From: Streptomyces sp. NBC_00569 | GTDB taxonomy: Bacteria > Actinomycetota > Actinomycetes > Streptomycetales > Streptomycetaceae | Assembly: GCF_036345255.1 (NCBI RefSeq) | Contig: NZ_CP107783.1 | Location: 8,363,001-8,427,000 of the forward strand | Direction of reading: 5' to 3' | DNA: 64,000 nt | Part shown: positions 41,423 through 50,473 of the stretch, piece after piece | Layout of the letters: each line of letters begins with the position of its first letter | Numbering within the stretch: the stretch's first letter is position 1 | Notes under the pieces: generated by a model | Database searches by the model: none | Seen by the model: the letters and a program-made list of their open reading frames with translations, nothing else | Told to the model about the DNA's origin: nothing | Program-made: the position numbers and the translations under genes

Positions 41423-43380
41423 GCGCCGAGCATGACGACGTTCTGTGGCGGCCGACCAGGGCCGGGCACGAAGGCAGTGAACTGACCCGCTACCGAAGCG
41501 GGTTGAAGGACTACGACGGCGGGGCCGACTACCTGGACCTGTGGCGATGGTCGGTCGCGGATCCCGGCCGGTTCTGGGAGTCGGTCGCCGCGTTCGAGGA
41601 CGTCCGCCTCGGCGGCGTCCCGGCCGGTCCGGTGGCTCCGACGGAGATGCCCGGGGGCGCCTGGTTCCCCGGGCGCACCGTGAACTACGCCGAGCACGTC
41701 CTGCGCCGCTGTCCGGACGAGGCGATCGTCGTGGTGGACGACGACGGAGCCTCCCGTTCGCTGTCGCGGTCCGAGCTCCGGGGGCAGGTCGCCGCGGTCT
41801 CGGCCGCGCTGCGCCGCCTCGGAGTGGGACACGGCGACCGGGTGGCAGCCGTCCTGCCCAACCGTGCCGAGGCGGTCGTGGGGCTCCTCGCCTGCGCCGC
41901 CGTCGGGGCCGTGTGGTCGGTCTGCTCGCCGGAGTTCGGCGCGGACGGAGTGCTGTCCAGGTTCGCGCAGTTGGAGCCCAAGGTCCTGCTGCTGACGGAC
42001 GGCTATCACTACGGCGGCCGCACGCACGAGCGCGCTGACGAGATGCTGGCCGTGGTCGAGCAACTCCCTTCGGTGGAGCACGTGTTCTGGGTCGACCACC
42101 TCCACCCAGGCAGCGTGCCGCCCGCGGACCGGCCCGTGTCCCTGTGGAGTGAGGTCGTCGATCGGGGAGGCGAGCCGGAGTTCGACCAGGTTCCTTTCGA
42201 CCACCCGCTGTGGGTCCTGTTCTCCTCCGGCACCACCGGAGCGCCGAAAGGCATCGTGCACGGCCACGGCGGCGTTCTCCTGGAACACCTCAAGGTCCTG
42301 CGGCTCCACTCCGACCTGCGGGCGGGCGACCGTTATCTCAACATCGCCAGCACCAGCTGGGTGGTGTGGAACATGCTGGTCTCCGGACTCGCGGTCGGCG
42401 CGACGATCGTCCTCCTCGATGGCAACCCGGTCCGCCCTGACCTGGGACGGGTGTTCCGGGTCGTCGAGGAGCATGACGTCGACACGCTCGGGCTCAGCGC
42501 CGGCTATCTGCACGCTTGCCTCAAGGCGGACCTGGCCCCGCAAGCGAGTTCCTTGCGGACGGTGCAGGTCACCGGATCGCCCCTGTCCGACGACGGCTTC
42601 CGGTGGGTGTACGACCGGCTCGGCGCCGTGTGGCTCGCCTCCATGAGCGGCGGCACAGACGTGTGCTCGATCTTCGTCGGAGGCGCCCCTACCCTGCCCG
42701 TCAGGACTGGGCGCATCCAGGCCCCCGCCCTGGGAGTCGCCGTCGAGGCATGGGACGAGGCCGGCCGCCCCGTCGTAGGAGAACAGGGCGAGCTGGTCGT
42801 CACCCAGCCGATGCCGTCGATGCCCCTGAAGTTCTGGAACGACGTGGACGGCCGGCGCTATCAGGAGAGCTACTTCTCCACGTACGACGGGGTCTGGCGG
42901 CACGGGGACTTCATCGAATTCGACCCCGACGGCAGCAGCGTGATCCGTGGCCGCTCGGACTCCACCCTCAACCGGCAGGGGGTGCGAATGGGCCCCGCGG
43001 ACATCTACCAGGTCGTCGAGGCGCTGCCGGAGGTCCGAGAGGCACTGGTCGTCGGCGCCGAACTGGGCCCGGACGCCTACTACATGCCGCTGTTCGTCGC
43101 CCTTCAGGACGGCGCCGACCAGGTGGGCGCGGCCCTGCGGATCAAGGAAGCGATCCGGGAGGGCCTGTCCCCACGCCACGTACCGGATGACGTGGTGGCG
43201 GTGCGCGGGATCCCCCACACCCGTACCGGAAAGAAGATCGAGGTGCCGGTCAAGCGTCTGCTCCAGGGCGCCGCACTGCGGGACGTGGTCGATTCGGGCG
43301 CGGTCGACGATCCCGAACTGCTTTTGGAATACGAGGAGTTCGCCCGCACCCACAGAAAATCCCGAGGAATCACATCATGA
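41419..43380 (+). CDS. Acetoacetyl-CoA synthetase (acetoacetate-CoA ligase)
   Basis: This 653-residue adenylate-forming ligase matches acetoacetate-CoA ligases in length and motifs: the P-loop VLFSSGTTGAPKGIVHGHGG, the A5-like block ASMSGGTDVCSIFVGG, the hinge GRSDSTLNRQGVRMGPADIY and the catalytic Lys in HTRTGKKIEVPVKRLL. It activates acetoacetate to acetoacetyl-CoA with ATP. That fits a pathway whose FAH hydrolase releases acetoacetate, with the thiolase completing conversion to acetyl-CoA. Both ends overlap neighbours by four bases. Confidence 0.92.
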   Translation: MSAEHDDVLWRPTRAGHEGSELTRYRSGLKDYDGGADYLDLWRWSVADPGRFWESVAAFEDVRLGGVPAGPVAPTEMPGGAWFPGRTVNYAEHVLRRCPDEAIVVVDDDGASRSLSRSELRGQVAAVSAALRRLGVGHGDRVAAVLPNRAEAVVGLLACAAVGAVWSVCSPEFGADGVLSRFAQLEPKVLLLTDGYHYGGRTHERADEMLAVVEQLPSVEHVFWVDHLHPGSVPPADRPVSLWSEVVDRGGEPEFDQVPFDHPLWVLFSSGTTGAPKGIVHGHGGVLLEHLKVLRLHSDLRAGDRYLNIASTSWVVWNMLVSGLAVGATIVLLDGNPVRPDLGRVFRVVEEHDVDTLGLSAGYLHACLKADLAPQASSLRTVQVTGSPLSDDGFRWVYDRLGAVWLASMSGGTDVCSIFVGGAPTLPVRTGRIQAPALGVAVEAWDEAGRPVVGEQGELVVTQPMPSMPLKFWNDVDGRRYQESYFSTYDGVWRHGDFIEFDPDGSSVIRGRSDSTLNRQGVRMGPADIYQVVEALPEVREALVVGAELGPDAYYMPLFVALQDGADQVGAALRIKEAIREGLSPRHVPDDVVAVRGIPHTRTGKKIEVPVKRLLQGAALRDVVDSGAVDDPELLLEYEEFARTHRKSRGITS

Positions 43381-44330
43381 GCCGAACCTCTTTCGCGCTG
43401 GGGACCTTCAGCGCCGGACCGTCGCAGCCGTTCCCGGGCATCGTCGTGGCCGGCAGGGTGTACGACACCCGGGCCGCCGTGTCCACGGCGGTTTCGACGT
43501 CGCAGTTGCTCGCCGACTGGGAGACCTGCCTGGAGAAGTTGCAGAGTCTGGCCGATGCGCCCGTCGGCGAGGGGCGGCCGGTCGGCGAGCTGACCGTGCT
43601 CGCCCCGGTCCAGCCGCCGGGCCAGATCCTCGCCGCCGGCGCCAACTACCGCGAGCACGTCATCGAGATCACCGTGGCCCACCGCCTGGGGAAGGCGGAC
43701 GCCACCGAGGAGGAACTGCGCGAGCAGGCGGCCCGCGAGATGGACGAACGTGCCGCTCACGGTGAACCGTACGTGTGGGTCGGCGTCCCGTCCGCGATCA
43801 GTGGCGCGTACGACGACGTCATCCTGCCGAGCCTCGGCGAGAACCATGACTGGGAACTCGAACTGGGTGTCATCATCGGCCGCGAGGCCCGCGAGGTCGG
43901 ACGGGAGGAAGCCCTCGGCCACGTCGCGGGCTACACCATCTGCAACGACCTGACGACGCGCAGCCTCGTGCCCCGACCCGAGATTCCGATGATGGGCACG
44001 GACTGGATGCGGGCCAAGAACCAGCCCGGCTTCTACCCCACAGGCCCCTATCTCGTCCCTGCCCGTTTCGTACCCGACCCGCAGAACCTCGACATCACCC
44101 TGCGGCTCAACGGCGAGCTCATGCAGAAGGGCAACACCAGCGACATGATCTTCGGGGTCGCGGCCCTCATCTCGTACATTTCCCACCGCGTCGTGCTGCG
44201 ACCGGGCGACATGGTCATCACCGGATCGCCGCAGGGCAACGGTTCGCATTACGGGCGGTTCCTGCGCGCGGGCGACGTGATGGAGAGCGAGATCACCGGG
44301 CTCGGCACACAGCGCACCGTGTGCTGGTAG
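43377..44330 (+). CDS. Second fumarylacetoacetate hydrolase-family protein
   Basis: The 317-residue protein has an FAH catalytic domain: LAAGANYREHVIEI at the start of the fold, the acidic metal site HDWELELGVIIG, YTICNDLTTRSLVPR with the conserved Asp, and the ending VLRPGDMVITGSPQGNG. It belongs to a different branch from the FAH gene at 39784, so the two probably act on different acyl-pyruvate or 2-hydroxydienoate intermediates. It is the last gene of the operon, coupled to the synthetase gene. Confidence 0.88.
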   Translation: MSRTSFALGTFSAGPSQPFPGIVVAGRVYDTRAAVSTAVSTSQLLADWETCLEKLQSLADAPVGEGRPVGELTVLAPVQPPGQILAAGANYREHVIEITVAHRLGKADATEEELREQAAREMDERAAHGEPYVWVGVPSAISGAYDDVILPSLGENHDWELELGVIIGREAREVGREEALGHVAGYTICNDLTTRSLVPRPEIPMMGTDWMRAKNQPGFYPTGPYLVPARFVPDPQNLDITLRLNGELMQKGNTSDMIFGVAALISYISHRVVLRPGDMVITGSPQGNGSHYGRFLRAGDVMESEITGLGTQRTVCW

Positions 44331-44371
44331 CGGCCGTCATGACCGATGCGGCCGGTGGTGGGACCCGGCAC

Positions 44372-44911
44372 CTACGATCGCTGTTTGACTTCGAACTGGA
44401 GCGAGTGGGCGGTGAGCTTCTCCAACAGGGCGATCAGTGTGTGCTGTTCGTCCTCGCTGAGAGCTCCCACCCACTCCTGTTCGCGTTCGTTGTGCGCCTG
44501 GTACGCCGTGGTGATGGCCTCACGGCCGCCCTCGGTGAGGCTGAGGAGCACCGCGCGCCCGTCGTACGGTGCGCGCTCCTTGGTCACCAGACCGTCGCGC
44601 TCCAGTGTCGCGATGAGCGCCGAGACGGCCGCCCGGCTCATGCCGGACAGCTCGGCGACCTTCTTCGCCTCGACAGGTCCCGCCAGCCAGATCGCGAACA
44701 CCACCCGGAAACCTGCCCAGGACCAGCCGCGGGGACGGTGGACGGTGGATTCGAGGTCGTAGACCAGCATGCTCGCGGCCCGCGTGAAGGTCAGCACGAG
44801 CCGCATCGCCAGCGGATCCACGGCGGGCAACTCGCGGTGTGTGCGGCTGACCGCGTGGTCGATGAACGACCAGAAATGCAACTTATCGGCGTCCGGGTTC
44901 TCGTGGCTCAC
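44372..44911 (-). CDS. MarR-family transcriptional regulator
   Basis: The 179-residue protein has the MarR winged helix (AKKVAELSGMSRAAVSALIA, then LERDGLVTKERAPYDGRAVL) with long N-terminal helices before it, slightly longer than usual. It is convergent with the FAH operon and divergent from the semialdehyde dehydrogenase gene. MarR proteins in such clusters often respond to aromatic acids or their CoA esters. No clear palindrome was seen in its own promoter; the 18-bp palindrome before hpaC (50341) could be a target, but this is unproven. Confidence 0.88.
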   Translation of the reverse strand: MSHENPDADKLHFWSFIDHAVSRTHRELPAVDPLAMRLVLTFTRAASMLVYDLESTVHRPRGWSWAGFRVVFAIWLAGPVEAKKVAELSGMSRAAVSALIATLERDGLVTKERAPYDGRAVLLSLTEGGREAITTAYQAHNEREQEWVGALSEDEQHTLIALLEKLTAHSLQFEVKQRS

Positions 44912-45023
44912 CCCAGGAGTCTAGGCGGCGCGGCCTTCCGGCCCTCGCCCGCCCGGCACGTCCCCAGGACGGCCCGGCGCCGATGCCCACCCCCCAATTC
45001 CCGCCTGTGAAAGAGGCAGTTCC

Positions 45024-46508
45024 ATGAGTACGACCATTGCTCCCGAAGACCTCCTCACTGAGGGGTCACTGCTGTGCCAGTCCGCCTACGTCGACGGAGG
45101 CTGGGTCGACCACGGTGAGTCCGGGCGATTCGCCGTCACCAACCCCGCCACGGGCGAGACGCTCGCGGATCTGCCGGCCATGAACCGTGCCCAGGTGGCC
45201 GAGACGATAGCCGCCGCCGACCGCGCGCTGCCGGACTGGCGGGCCCGGTCGGGCAAGCAGCGTGCCCAGATCCTGCGCCGTTGGTTCGACCTCGTGACGG
45301 AGCACACGGAGGACCTGGCCCGCCTCATCACCCTGGAGGAGGGCAAGCCTCTGAGTGAAGCACGCGGTGAGGTGGCCTACGCGGCCTCGTTCATCGAGTG
45401 GTTCGCCGAGGAGGCCAAGCGCGTACGCGGCGACGTCTTCCCCGCGCCCGACCCGTCACGCCGTGTCGTCGTACTGAAGGAACCGGTCGGTGTGTGCGTC
45501 GCCATCACGCCGTGGAACTTCCCGGCGGCCATGATCACGCGCAAGGCCGCACCGGCCCTGGCCGCCGGATGCACGATGGTGGTCAAGCCGGCTGCGGAGA
45601 CACCGCTGACCGCGCTGGCGCTGGCCGAACTCGCCGAACGCGCAGGGGTCCCGGCGGGCGTCCTCAACATCGTCCTGGGCGACGCCCGGGAGATCGGCCC
45701 CGAACTGACCGGCAACCCGACAGTCCGCAAGGTCAGTTTCACCGGCTCGACCGAGGTGGGCAGGATCCTCCTGGCCCAGTGCGCCGAGACGGTGAAGAAG
45801 GCCTCGATGGAACTGGGTGGCAACGCGCCCGTCCTCGTCTTCGACGACGCCGACCTGGAGGCGGCCGTGGAAGGCGTCCTGGCGAGCAAGTACCGCAACA
45901 CCGGCCAGGCGTGCATCAGCGCGAACCGGGTGTACGTCCAGGCCGGCATCTACGACCGCTTCGCGGACGAACTCGCCCGGCGCGTGGCCCGGTTGACCGT
46001 CGGGGACGGCTTCGACCCCGCGGTGGAGCAGGGGCCGCTCATCGATGCCGCCGCTGTCGACAAGGTCCAGGACCACATCACGGACGCCACCCGTCACGGT
46101 GCGCGTGTCCTGTGTGGTGGGACGAGCCACGACCGCGGGGGATTCTTCTTCCAGCCGACGGTCCTCGCGGATGTCACCGCCGACATGAAGATCACGCGGG
46201 AGGAGACGTTCGGACCGGTCACGCCGCTCATCCGGTTCGAGGACGAGGCGGAGGCGGTCCGCAGGGCGAACGACACCGAGTACGGGCTCGCCGCCTACCT
46301 CTACAGCCGTGACGCGGAGCGGATCTGGCGAGTGTCCGCCGCTCTCGAGGCCGGCATGGTCGGCATCAACTCAGGGCTGATCTCCAACGAGGTCGCCCCC
46401 TTCGGCGGCGTCAAGCAGTCCGGCCTCGGGCGCGAGGGCTCGGTCCACGGCATCGACGAGTACCTGGAGATGAAGTACCTCTCCTGGGAAGGCGCCGGCG
46501 CCCGGTAG
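45024..46508 (+). CDS. NAD(P)-dependent semialdehyde dehydrogenase (GabD-like)
   Basis: The 494-residue aldehyde dehydrogenase has TPWNFPAAMITRKAAPALAA, the catalytic Glu in MELGGNAPVLVF and nucleophile Cys in NTGQACISANRVYV. It most resembles succinate-semialdehyde dehydrogenases, which oxidise short dicarboxylic semialdehydes. The start has AAAGAGG upstream. It is followed by a DapA-family lyase 63 bases later; an aldolase releasing a semialdehyde that this enzyme oxidises is a natural pairing (inference). Confidence 0.9.
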   Translation: MSTTIAPEDLLTEGSLLCQSAYVDGGWVDHGESGRFAVTNPATGETLADLPAMNRAQVAETIAAADRALPDWRARSGKQRAQILRRWFDLVTEHTEDLARLITLEEGKPLSEARGEVAYAASFIEWFAEEAKRVRGDVFPAPDPSRRVVVLKEPVGVCVAITPWNFPAAMITRKAAPALAAGCTMVVKPAAETPLTALALAELAERAGVPAGVLNIVLGDAREIGPELTGNPTVRKVSFTGSTEVGRILLAQCAETVKKASMELGGNAPVLVFDDADLEAAVEGVLASKYRNTGQACISANRVYVQAGIYDRFADELARRVARLTVGDGFDPAVEQGPLIDAAAVDKVQDHITDATRHGARVLCGGTSHDRGGFFFQPTVLADVTADMKITREETFGPVTPLIRFEDEAEAVRRANDTEYGLAAYLYSRDAERIWRVSAALEAGMVGINSGLISNEVAPFGGVKQSGLGREGSVHGIDEYLEMKYLSWEGAGAR

Positions 46509-46571
46509 ACCCCACGGTCACCACCCGTACAAGAGCACCTGTACAAAAGCACCCGCACGAAAGGAACCAGC

Positions 46572-47591
46572 ATGCCCGCATACACGCGCGCCGAGGCCCG
46601 TGATTGGGCCCGCGAGAAGCTCGTCGGCGCTGTCAACTGCACCATCCCCTCGTTCACCGGCGACCTGCGCGGCATCAACGAACGAGGTATCCGCCACGAC
46701 ATCCGCCTCGCCAAGGAGCACGGCTTCATCGGCACCCTGGGCATATCCGAGATCAGCATCGGACTTGACGAGTACCTGGAGTTCCTCCGCATTGCGAAGG
46801 ACGAGGCCGGCGACGGCTTCTACGTCGTCCACCACGCGAGCTGGAACAACCTGGAGCAGAACCTGGAAGCCGTGCGCGGTGCCGAGGCCGCGGGCGCGGA
46901 CCTCGTGCTGCTGGCGTACCCGCCCAACTTCTACCCCGAGTCCGAGCAGGACATCTACGACTACACGAAGGCCGTCTGCGACGCCACGAACCTCGGGATC
47001 ATCCTGTTCCCGATGACGATCTGGAACTTCGGCGCCCGCATCCACCCCTCGGACCTCCCGACGAGCCTGACCCGCCGACTGATCGACGACATTCCCAACA
47101 TCGCAGTCATCAAGGCCGAGGGCGGATACCCGAACATCCAGAGCGCCGTGGAGTGCAACCGGCTCTTCGGCGACGAGGTGGTCATCTCGGTGCCGATCGA
47201 GGGCGATCTGATCCCGCTGTCGCAGGTGATGCCCATCCAGCTGTCGGCCACCAGCGATCACGAGTACTTCGGTCCGATGATCCCGCGGGTGATGCAGCTG
47301 CTCCGTGACGGCAAGCACGACGAGGCGACCGCCATCTACTGGCAGTTGCACGCGGCCCGTAAGACGAAGGCCGGACTGTTCGGCACCCTGCACGGGGGAT
47401 CCGTTCTCAACCGTCAGGCCTGGAAGTTCCAGGGGTGGCTCCAGGGCTACAACGGCGGCCCGCTCCGTCAGCCGACGATGCGCCTGCAGGACAGCCAGAT
47501 GGCGGCTCTGCGCAAGGGGTTGGTGGACTCCGGCTTCGAGCCGAGCATGGACCCGTTCCGCGAGTTCTTCATTGGACGTAACCCTGTGTGA
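46572..47591 (+). CDS. Dihydrodipicolinate synthase-family lyase
   Basis: The 339-residue protein is a class I aldolase-type TIM barrel. The Schiff-base Lys is in NIAVIKAEGGYPN, with an upstream Tyr in LAYPPNFYPESE. It is longer than DapA at both ends and lacks the tidy GTTGE motif, having LGISEIS instead, so it is probably a catabolic aldolase or hydratase-aldolase for a 2-oxo acid rather than a lysine enzyme. The start has GAAAGGAA upstream. It shares a transcript with the semialdehyde dehydrogenase and is closed by a very strong hairpin. Confidence 0.85.
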   Translation: MPAYTRAEARDWAREKLVGAVNCTIPSFTGDLRGINERGIRHDIRLAKEHGFIGTLGISEISIGLDEYLEFLRIAKDEAGDGFYVVHHASWNNLEQNLEAVRGAEAAGADLVLLAYPPNFYPESEQDIYDYTKAVCDATNLGIILFPMTIWNFGARIHPSDLPTSLTRRLIDDIPNIAVIKAEGGYPNIQSAVECNRLFGDEVVISVPIEGDLIPLSQVMPIQLSATSDHEYFGPMIPRVMQLLRDGKHDEATAIYWQLHAARKTKAGLFGTLHGGSVLNRQAWKFQGWLQGYNGGPLRQPTMRLQDSQMAALRKGLVDSGFEPSMDPFREFFIGRNPV

Positions 47592-47607
47592 CGCGCCGGC
47601 CTGAGTA

Positions 47608-47664
47608 AGCCCTCGGGGGCGCCTCCACCGTCTGATGAAGGCGGTGGAGGCGCCCCCGAGGGCT
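47608..47664. terminator. Very long hairpin terminator between convergent genes
   Basis: A 23-bp perfect stem (47608-47630 with 47642-47664) surrounds an 11-base loop. It begins 16 bases after the DapA-family gene stop and ends 15 bases before the stop of the convergent gene, so it can stop both transcripts. Confidence 0.9.
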
Positions 47665-47679
47665 GTTCGGTCTGTTGGC

Positions 47680-48666
47680 TCAGGCCTCGTGGAAGGCGCG
47701 GCTGATGCTCGCGTCCAGGGGCACACCGACGCCTCGCTTCTCAGCGACCCGGGCACACAGGGCCGCCACCGTGAGGTCCTGCAGGGCCGCTCCGACCGAC
47801 TTGTAGAGCACGATGCCGTCGGCTGTGGCTCGGTCCGGGGCGCGGCCGGAGACGACATCGGCCAGGGTCACGAGCTTGTCGGTGAACTCGATGCCCGTTT
47901 CGCGCGCGGCGATGAAGTCACCGGTCTCGTCTGCGACTTCGCGGACCTGGTCGCACACCACGACGTCCGCGCGGTCGATGGCGGCCGGGTCGAGTTCGCG
48001 CTGCTCGGGCAGCGTCGAGCCGATGGAGACGACCGTCGTGCCGGCCTTGAGCCACGAGCCCCGGAGCGTAGGTGTCTCGTCCCGCGAACGGGCGGCACAC
48101 ACCACCAGATCCGCGCTCTCGACAGCCTCCTCAGGGGACTCGGCAGGAGTCACATCGACCGACAGGTCGGCGAAGGAGTCGGCGAACCGGGCCCGGCTCT
48201 TCGGGCTCGGGCTGAAGACACGTACGGAGGTGAGATCCATCGTGGTCGCCAGGGCGCGGAGGTGGTTCGTCGCCTCGAAACCCGATCCGATGACCGCGAC
48301 CGACAGCGGCCGTCGCGGTGCCAGACAACGGACCGCGAGGGCGGAGGTCGCCGCCGTGCGGAACCCCGTGATCGACCGCCCGTCGAGCAGGGCGACGAGT
48401 TCCGTGGTCTCCAGGTCGAACAGCGCGACGAGGTAGGCGCCACGGCGATGGCCGTTCGACACAGCGATGAGCTTGGCCCCCATCACACCGCTGCCCGGCA
48501 GTATCCCGCTCAGGGTGCGCATCCACTCCTGCTCGCCGCGGGCCATCGTCCGAGGCGGGAAGTGCCCCTCGGACGTCGGTGCCGCATAAGCCTCGTGCAG
48601 CGCGTCGATGGCGGACTCCCAGTCGAGCAGGGAACGGACGTCGTGGTCGGAGAGAAATACAGCCAT
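47680..48666 (-). CDS. Ornithine cyclodeaminase/mu-crystallin family protein
   Basis: The 328-residue protein has the family fold: N-terminal FLSDHDVRSLLDWESAIDAL, a conserved GVMGAKLIAVSNGH loop, a Rossmann NAD site VAVIGSGFEATNHLRAL and the Asp-containing CDQVREVADETG. Relatives are ornithine cyclodeaminases, alanine dehydrogenases or imine reductases; the substrate here is unclear. The start at ATG 48666 begins the fold. It lies 65 bases after the carrier gene on the same strand and is likely co-transcribed with it. Confidence 0.88.
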   Translation of the reverse strand: MAVFLSDHDVRSLLDWESAIDALHEAYAAPTSEGHFPPRTMARGEQEWMRTLSGILPGSGVMGAKLIAVSNGHRRGAYLVALFDLETTELVALLDGRSITGFRTAATSALAVRCLAPRRPLSVAVIGSGFEATNHLRALATTMDLTSVRVFSPSPKSRARFADSFADLSVDVTPAESPEEAVESADLVVCAARSRDETPTLRGSWLKAGTTVVSIGSTLPEQRELDPAAIDRADVVVCDQVREVADETGDFIAARETGIEFTDKLVTLADVVSGRAPDRATADGIVLYKSVGAALQDLTVAALCARVAEKRGVGVPLDASISRAFHEA

Positions 48667-48731
48667 GAAGATGCCCTTTGCAGGTTGCGGGTGGTTCGGT
48701 CGCCGAGGCGAGCCGACCCGTACAGGCCGGC

Positions 48732-50072
48732 TCACCCCAGCCACATGGGAAGAAGGACGAAGAGGAGCAGTGGCACGGCGCTGCCCACCACGACCATGGC
48801 CGCTCCCCAGGCCATTAGTCGCCGGAACAGCGGTCGCCGCTGGTGCTCCTCGACGTTCGCCAGGAGCACCGCTCCCTGGAGTGAGAGCGGGCTGCTGTCG
48901 ACGACGCTGGAGGAGATCGCGACCCCCGACAGGGCGCCAGCGGCGGGTACGGACGCGTGCGCGCCCAATACGGCTCCCAGTACTGGGACGAGAGCCCCGA
49001 CGACGGCTCCGGTGGCGGAGAACAGCGAGGTCAGTGCGGCGACGAAGGCGATCAGCAGAACTGCCAGGACGGGGGATCCCGCACCGAGCAGCGCATCGGA
49101 CAGCAGCCGCATTCCGCCGACCTTGGTGACCAGTCCGATGTAGGTCATGACGCCGCTGAGCATGAGCATGGTGGACCAGGACATGCTGGCGACGGCGTGA
49201 GTGTCCTGCTTCGGAGCCATGGCCGTGAGCAGCAGTCCGACCGCGAATGCGCTGAGGCCTACGTTGAACTGGAAGCCGACCCCCAGGACGACCAGTGCGG
49301 CGATGCCGGCGAGCGTGGCCAAGTGCTGGGGGCGGAGCGTTGCCGGGGCGGACACTGTCGTGCTTTCCTGCGTGGCCAGGACTGTGCCCAGTGTCGAGGG
49401 TGAGCCGTGCCCTTCCATCGGCTCCTTTGCCCGGGCCGGACCGATCCGGATGGACTCACTGCCGCGGCGCATCAGCCCCACGCCGCCGAGCAGGAGGTAA
49501 GCGGTCAGCGCGAGCGTGATGTTGAAGAGCAGGGAGCTGACGAAGACCGTCCCCGAGGAGTCGGGGAGCTTCGCCGTGGCAGCCGCCCCGTTGACGAGCG
49601 CACCGATCGGGCTGAGGGGCGACATGGATCCGGCATGGCTCCCGTGAATGACCATGATGCCCATCAGCAAGGGACTGATCTTGGCCTGCTGGGCGACCCC
49701 CAGTGCGACCGGGATGAGCACGGCGGTCGCCGCCGCGGGGCCGGCACCCATGGCGCTGAAGACGATCGCGAGTGCGTGGAAGATCCAGGGGATGACCGCG
49801 ACACGGCCGCGCACGAGCCGCACGGCCGCCTCGGTGATCACCGCCATGGTCCCGTTCTGCCGGGCCACGGAGAACATGTAGGTGATTCCTGCCAGCAGGA
49901 CAAAGATGTCGGCAGGGAACAGTGCGAAGAGGCCTTCGGCAGGGATGCCGGCGATGAGAATGCCGACGACGAAGGTCGCCGCGAACGACACCACGCCGAT
50001 GCTGATCGGCCACACGGTCCCGATGATGAATATGGCGGGCAGCACGAGCAGGGAGACGCCGGCGACGGACAT
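48732..50072 (-). CDS. MatC/SLC13-like carboxylate transporter
   Basis: This 446-residue protein has about eleven to twelve membrane helices. The N-terminus (LPAIFIIGTVWPISIGVVSF) and the paired segments GSHAGSMSPLSPIGALVNGA and SGVAISSSVVDSSPLSLQGA resemble MatC/SLC13-type dicarboxylate carriers, in which two Ser-rich hairpins bind substrate and Na+ or protons. It probably imports the acid consumed by this cluster. The frame extends to 50252, but ATG 50072 starts the first helix. An ACGRWACGT operator lies 144 bases upstream. Confidence 0.88.
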   Translation of the reverse strand: MSVAGVSLLVLPAIFIIGTVWPISIGVVSFAATFVVGILIAGIPAEGLFALFPADIFVLLAGITYMFSVARQNGTMAVITEAAVRLVRGRVAVIPWIFHALAIVFSAMGAGPAAATAVLIPVALGVAQQAKISPLLMGIMVIHGSHAGSMSPLSPIGALVNGAAATAKLPDSSGTVFVSSLLFNITLALTAYLLLGGVGLMRRGSESIRIGPARAKEPMEGHGSPSTLGTVLATQESTTVSAPATLRPQHLATLAGIAALVVLGVGFQFNVGLSAFAVGLLLTAMAPKQDTHAVASMSWSTMLMLSGVMTYIGLVTKVGGMRLLSDALLGAGSPVLAVLLIAFVAALTSLFSATGAVVGALVPVLGAVLGAHASVPAAGALSGVAISSSVVDSSPLSLQGAVLLANVEEHQRRPLFRRLMAWGAAMVVVGSAVPLLLFVLLPMWLG

Positions 50073-50215
50073 GGGGCCTCGTGCTCCTCGCTCTTCGGCT
50101 GGACGCGCCCGACGGAGACACCGGTGGCGCGGTGGGGCTCGCACAACGTCCCGACGTGCGAGCCCATGGCACAGCGCAGGTGCCGGACGGTGTGCACTTC
50201 CTGCAATAAACCAGA

Positions 50216-50234
50216 TTCGAAACGGTACGTCTAG
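50216..50234 (+). promoter_or_regulatory. ACGRWACGT-type operator upstream of the carrier gene
   Basis: TTCGAAACGGTACGTCTAG matches the minus-strand sequence at 35103-35121 in 18 of 19 bases and shares its core with sites at 34925 and 39750. It lies 144 bases before the carrier start codon and 240 bases before hpaC. Confidence 0.65.
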
Positions 50235-50340
50235 TATCAGGAGGCGGCTCATTCTGTGCTGCGGGCGATCGCTGCCGCATCGTCGGAGAGTCTTCGCCGC
50301 AGGGCTTCACAGGGGTCGCGAGGGCGAGTACCGTCCCAAT

Positions 50341-50358
50341 TAATCAAAGCTTTGATTA
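50341..50358 (+). promoter_or_regulatory. 18-bp perfect palindrome upstream of the hpa operon
   Basis: TAATCAAAGCTTTGATTA is a perfect AT-rich palindrome in very GC-rich DNA, 115 bases before the hpaC start. This form is typical of MarR/HpaR-type or TetR binding sites. The 50073-50473 gap carries this site, the operator at 50216 and no gene. Confidence 0.65.
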
Positions 50359-50473
50359 GTGGGTTCGAGTCGAACTCACTCGATTTCCTTCCCTGTTCAC
50401 GGGACCGCGCCCGACCGGTTGAGCGTCCCGCACGTGGCGCCGTTGCGGCGGCCGACTCAAGGGAGTCCTTCTC

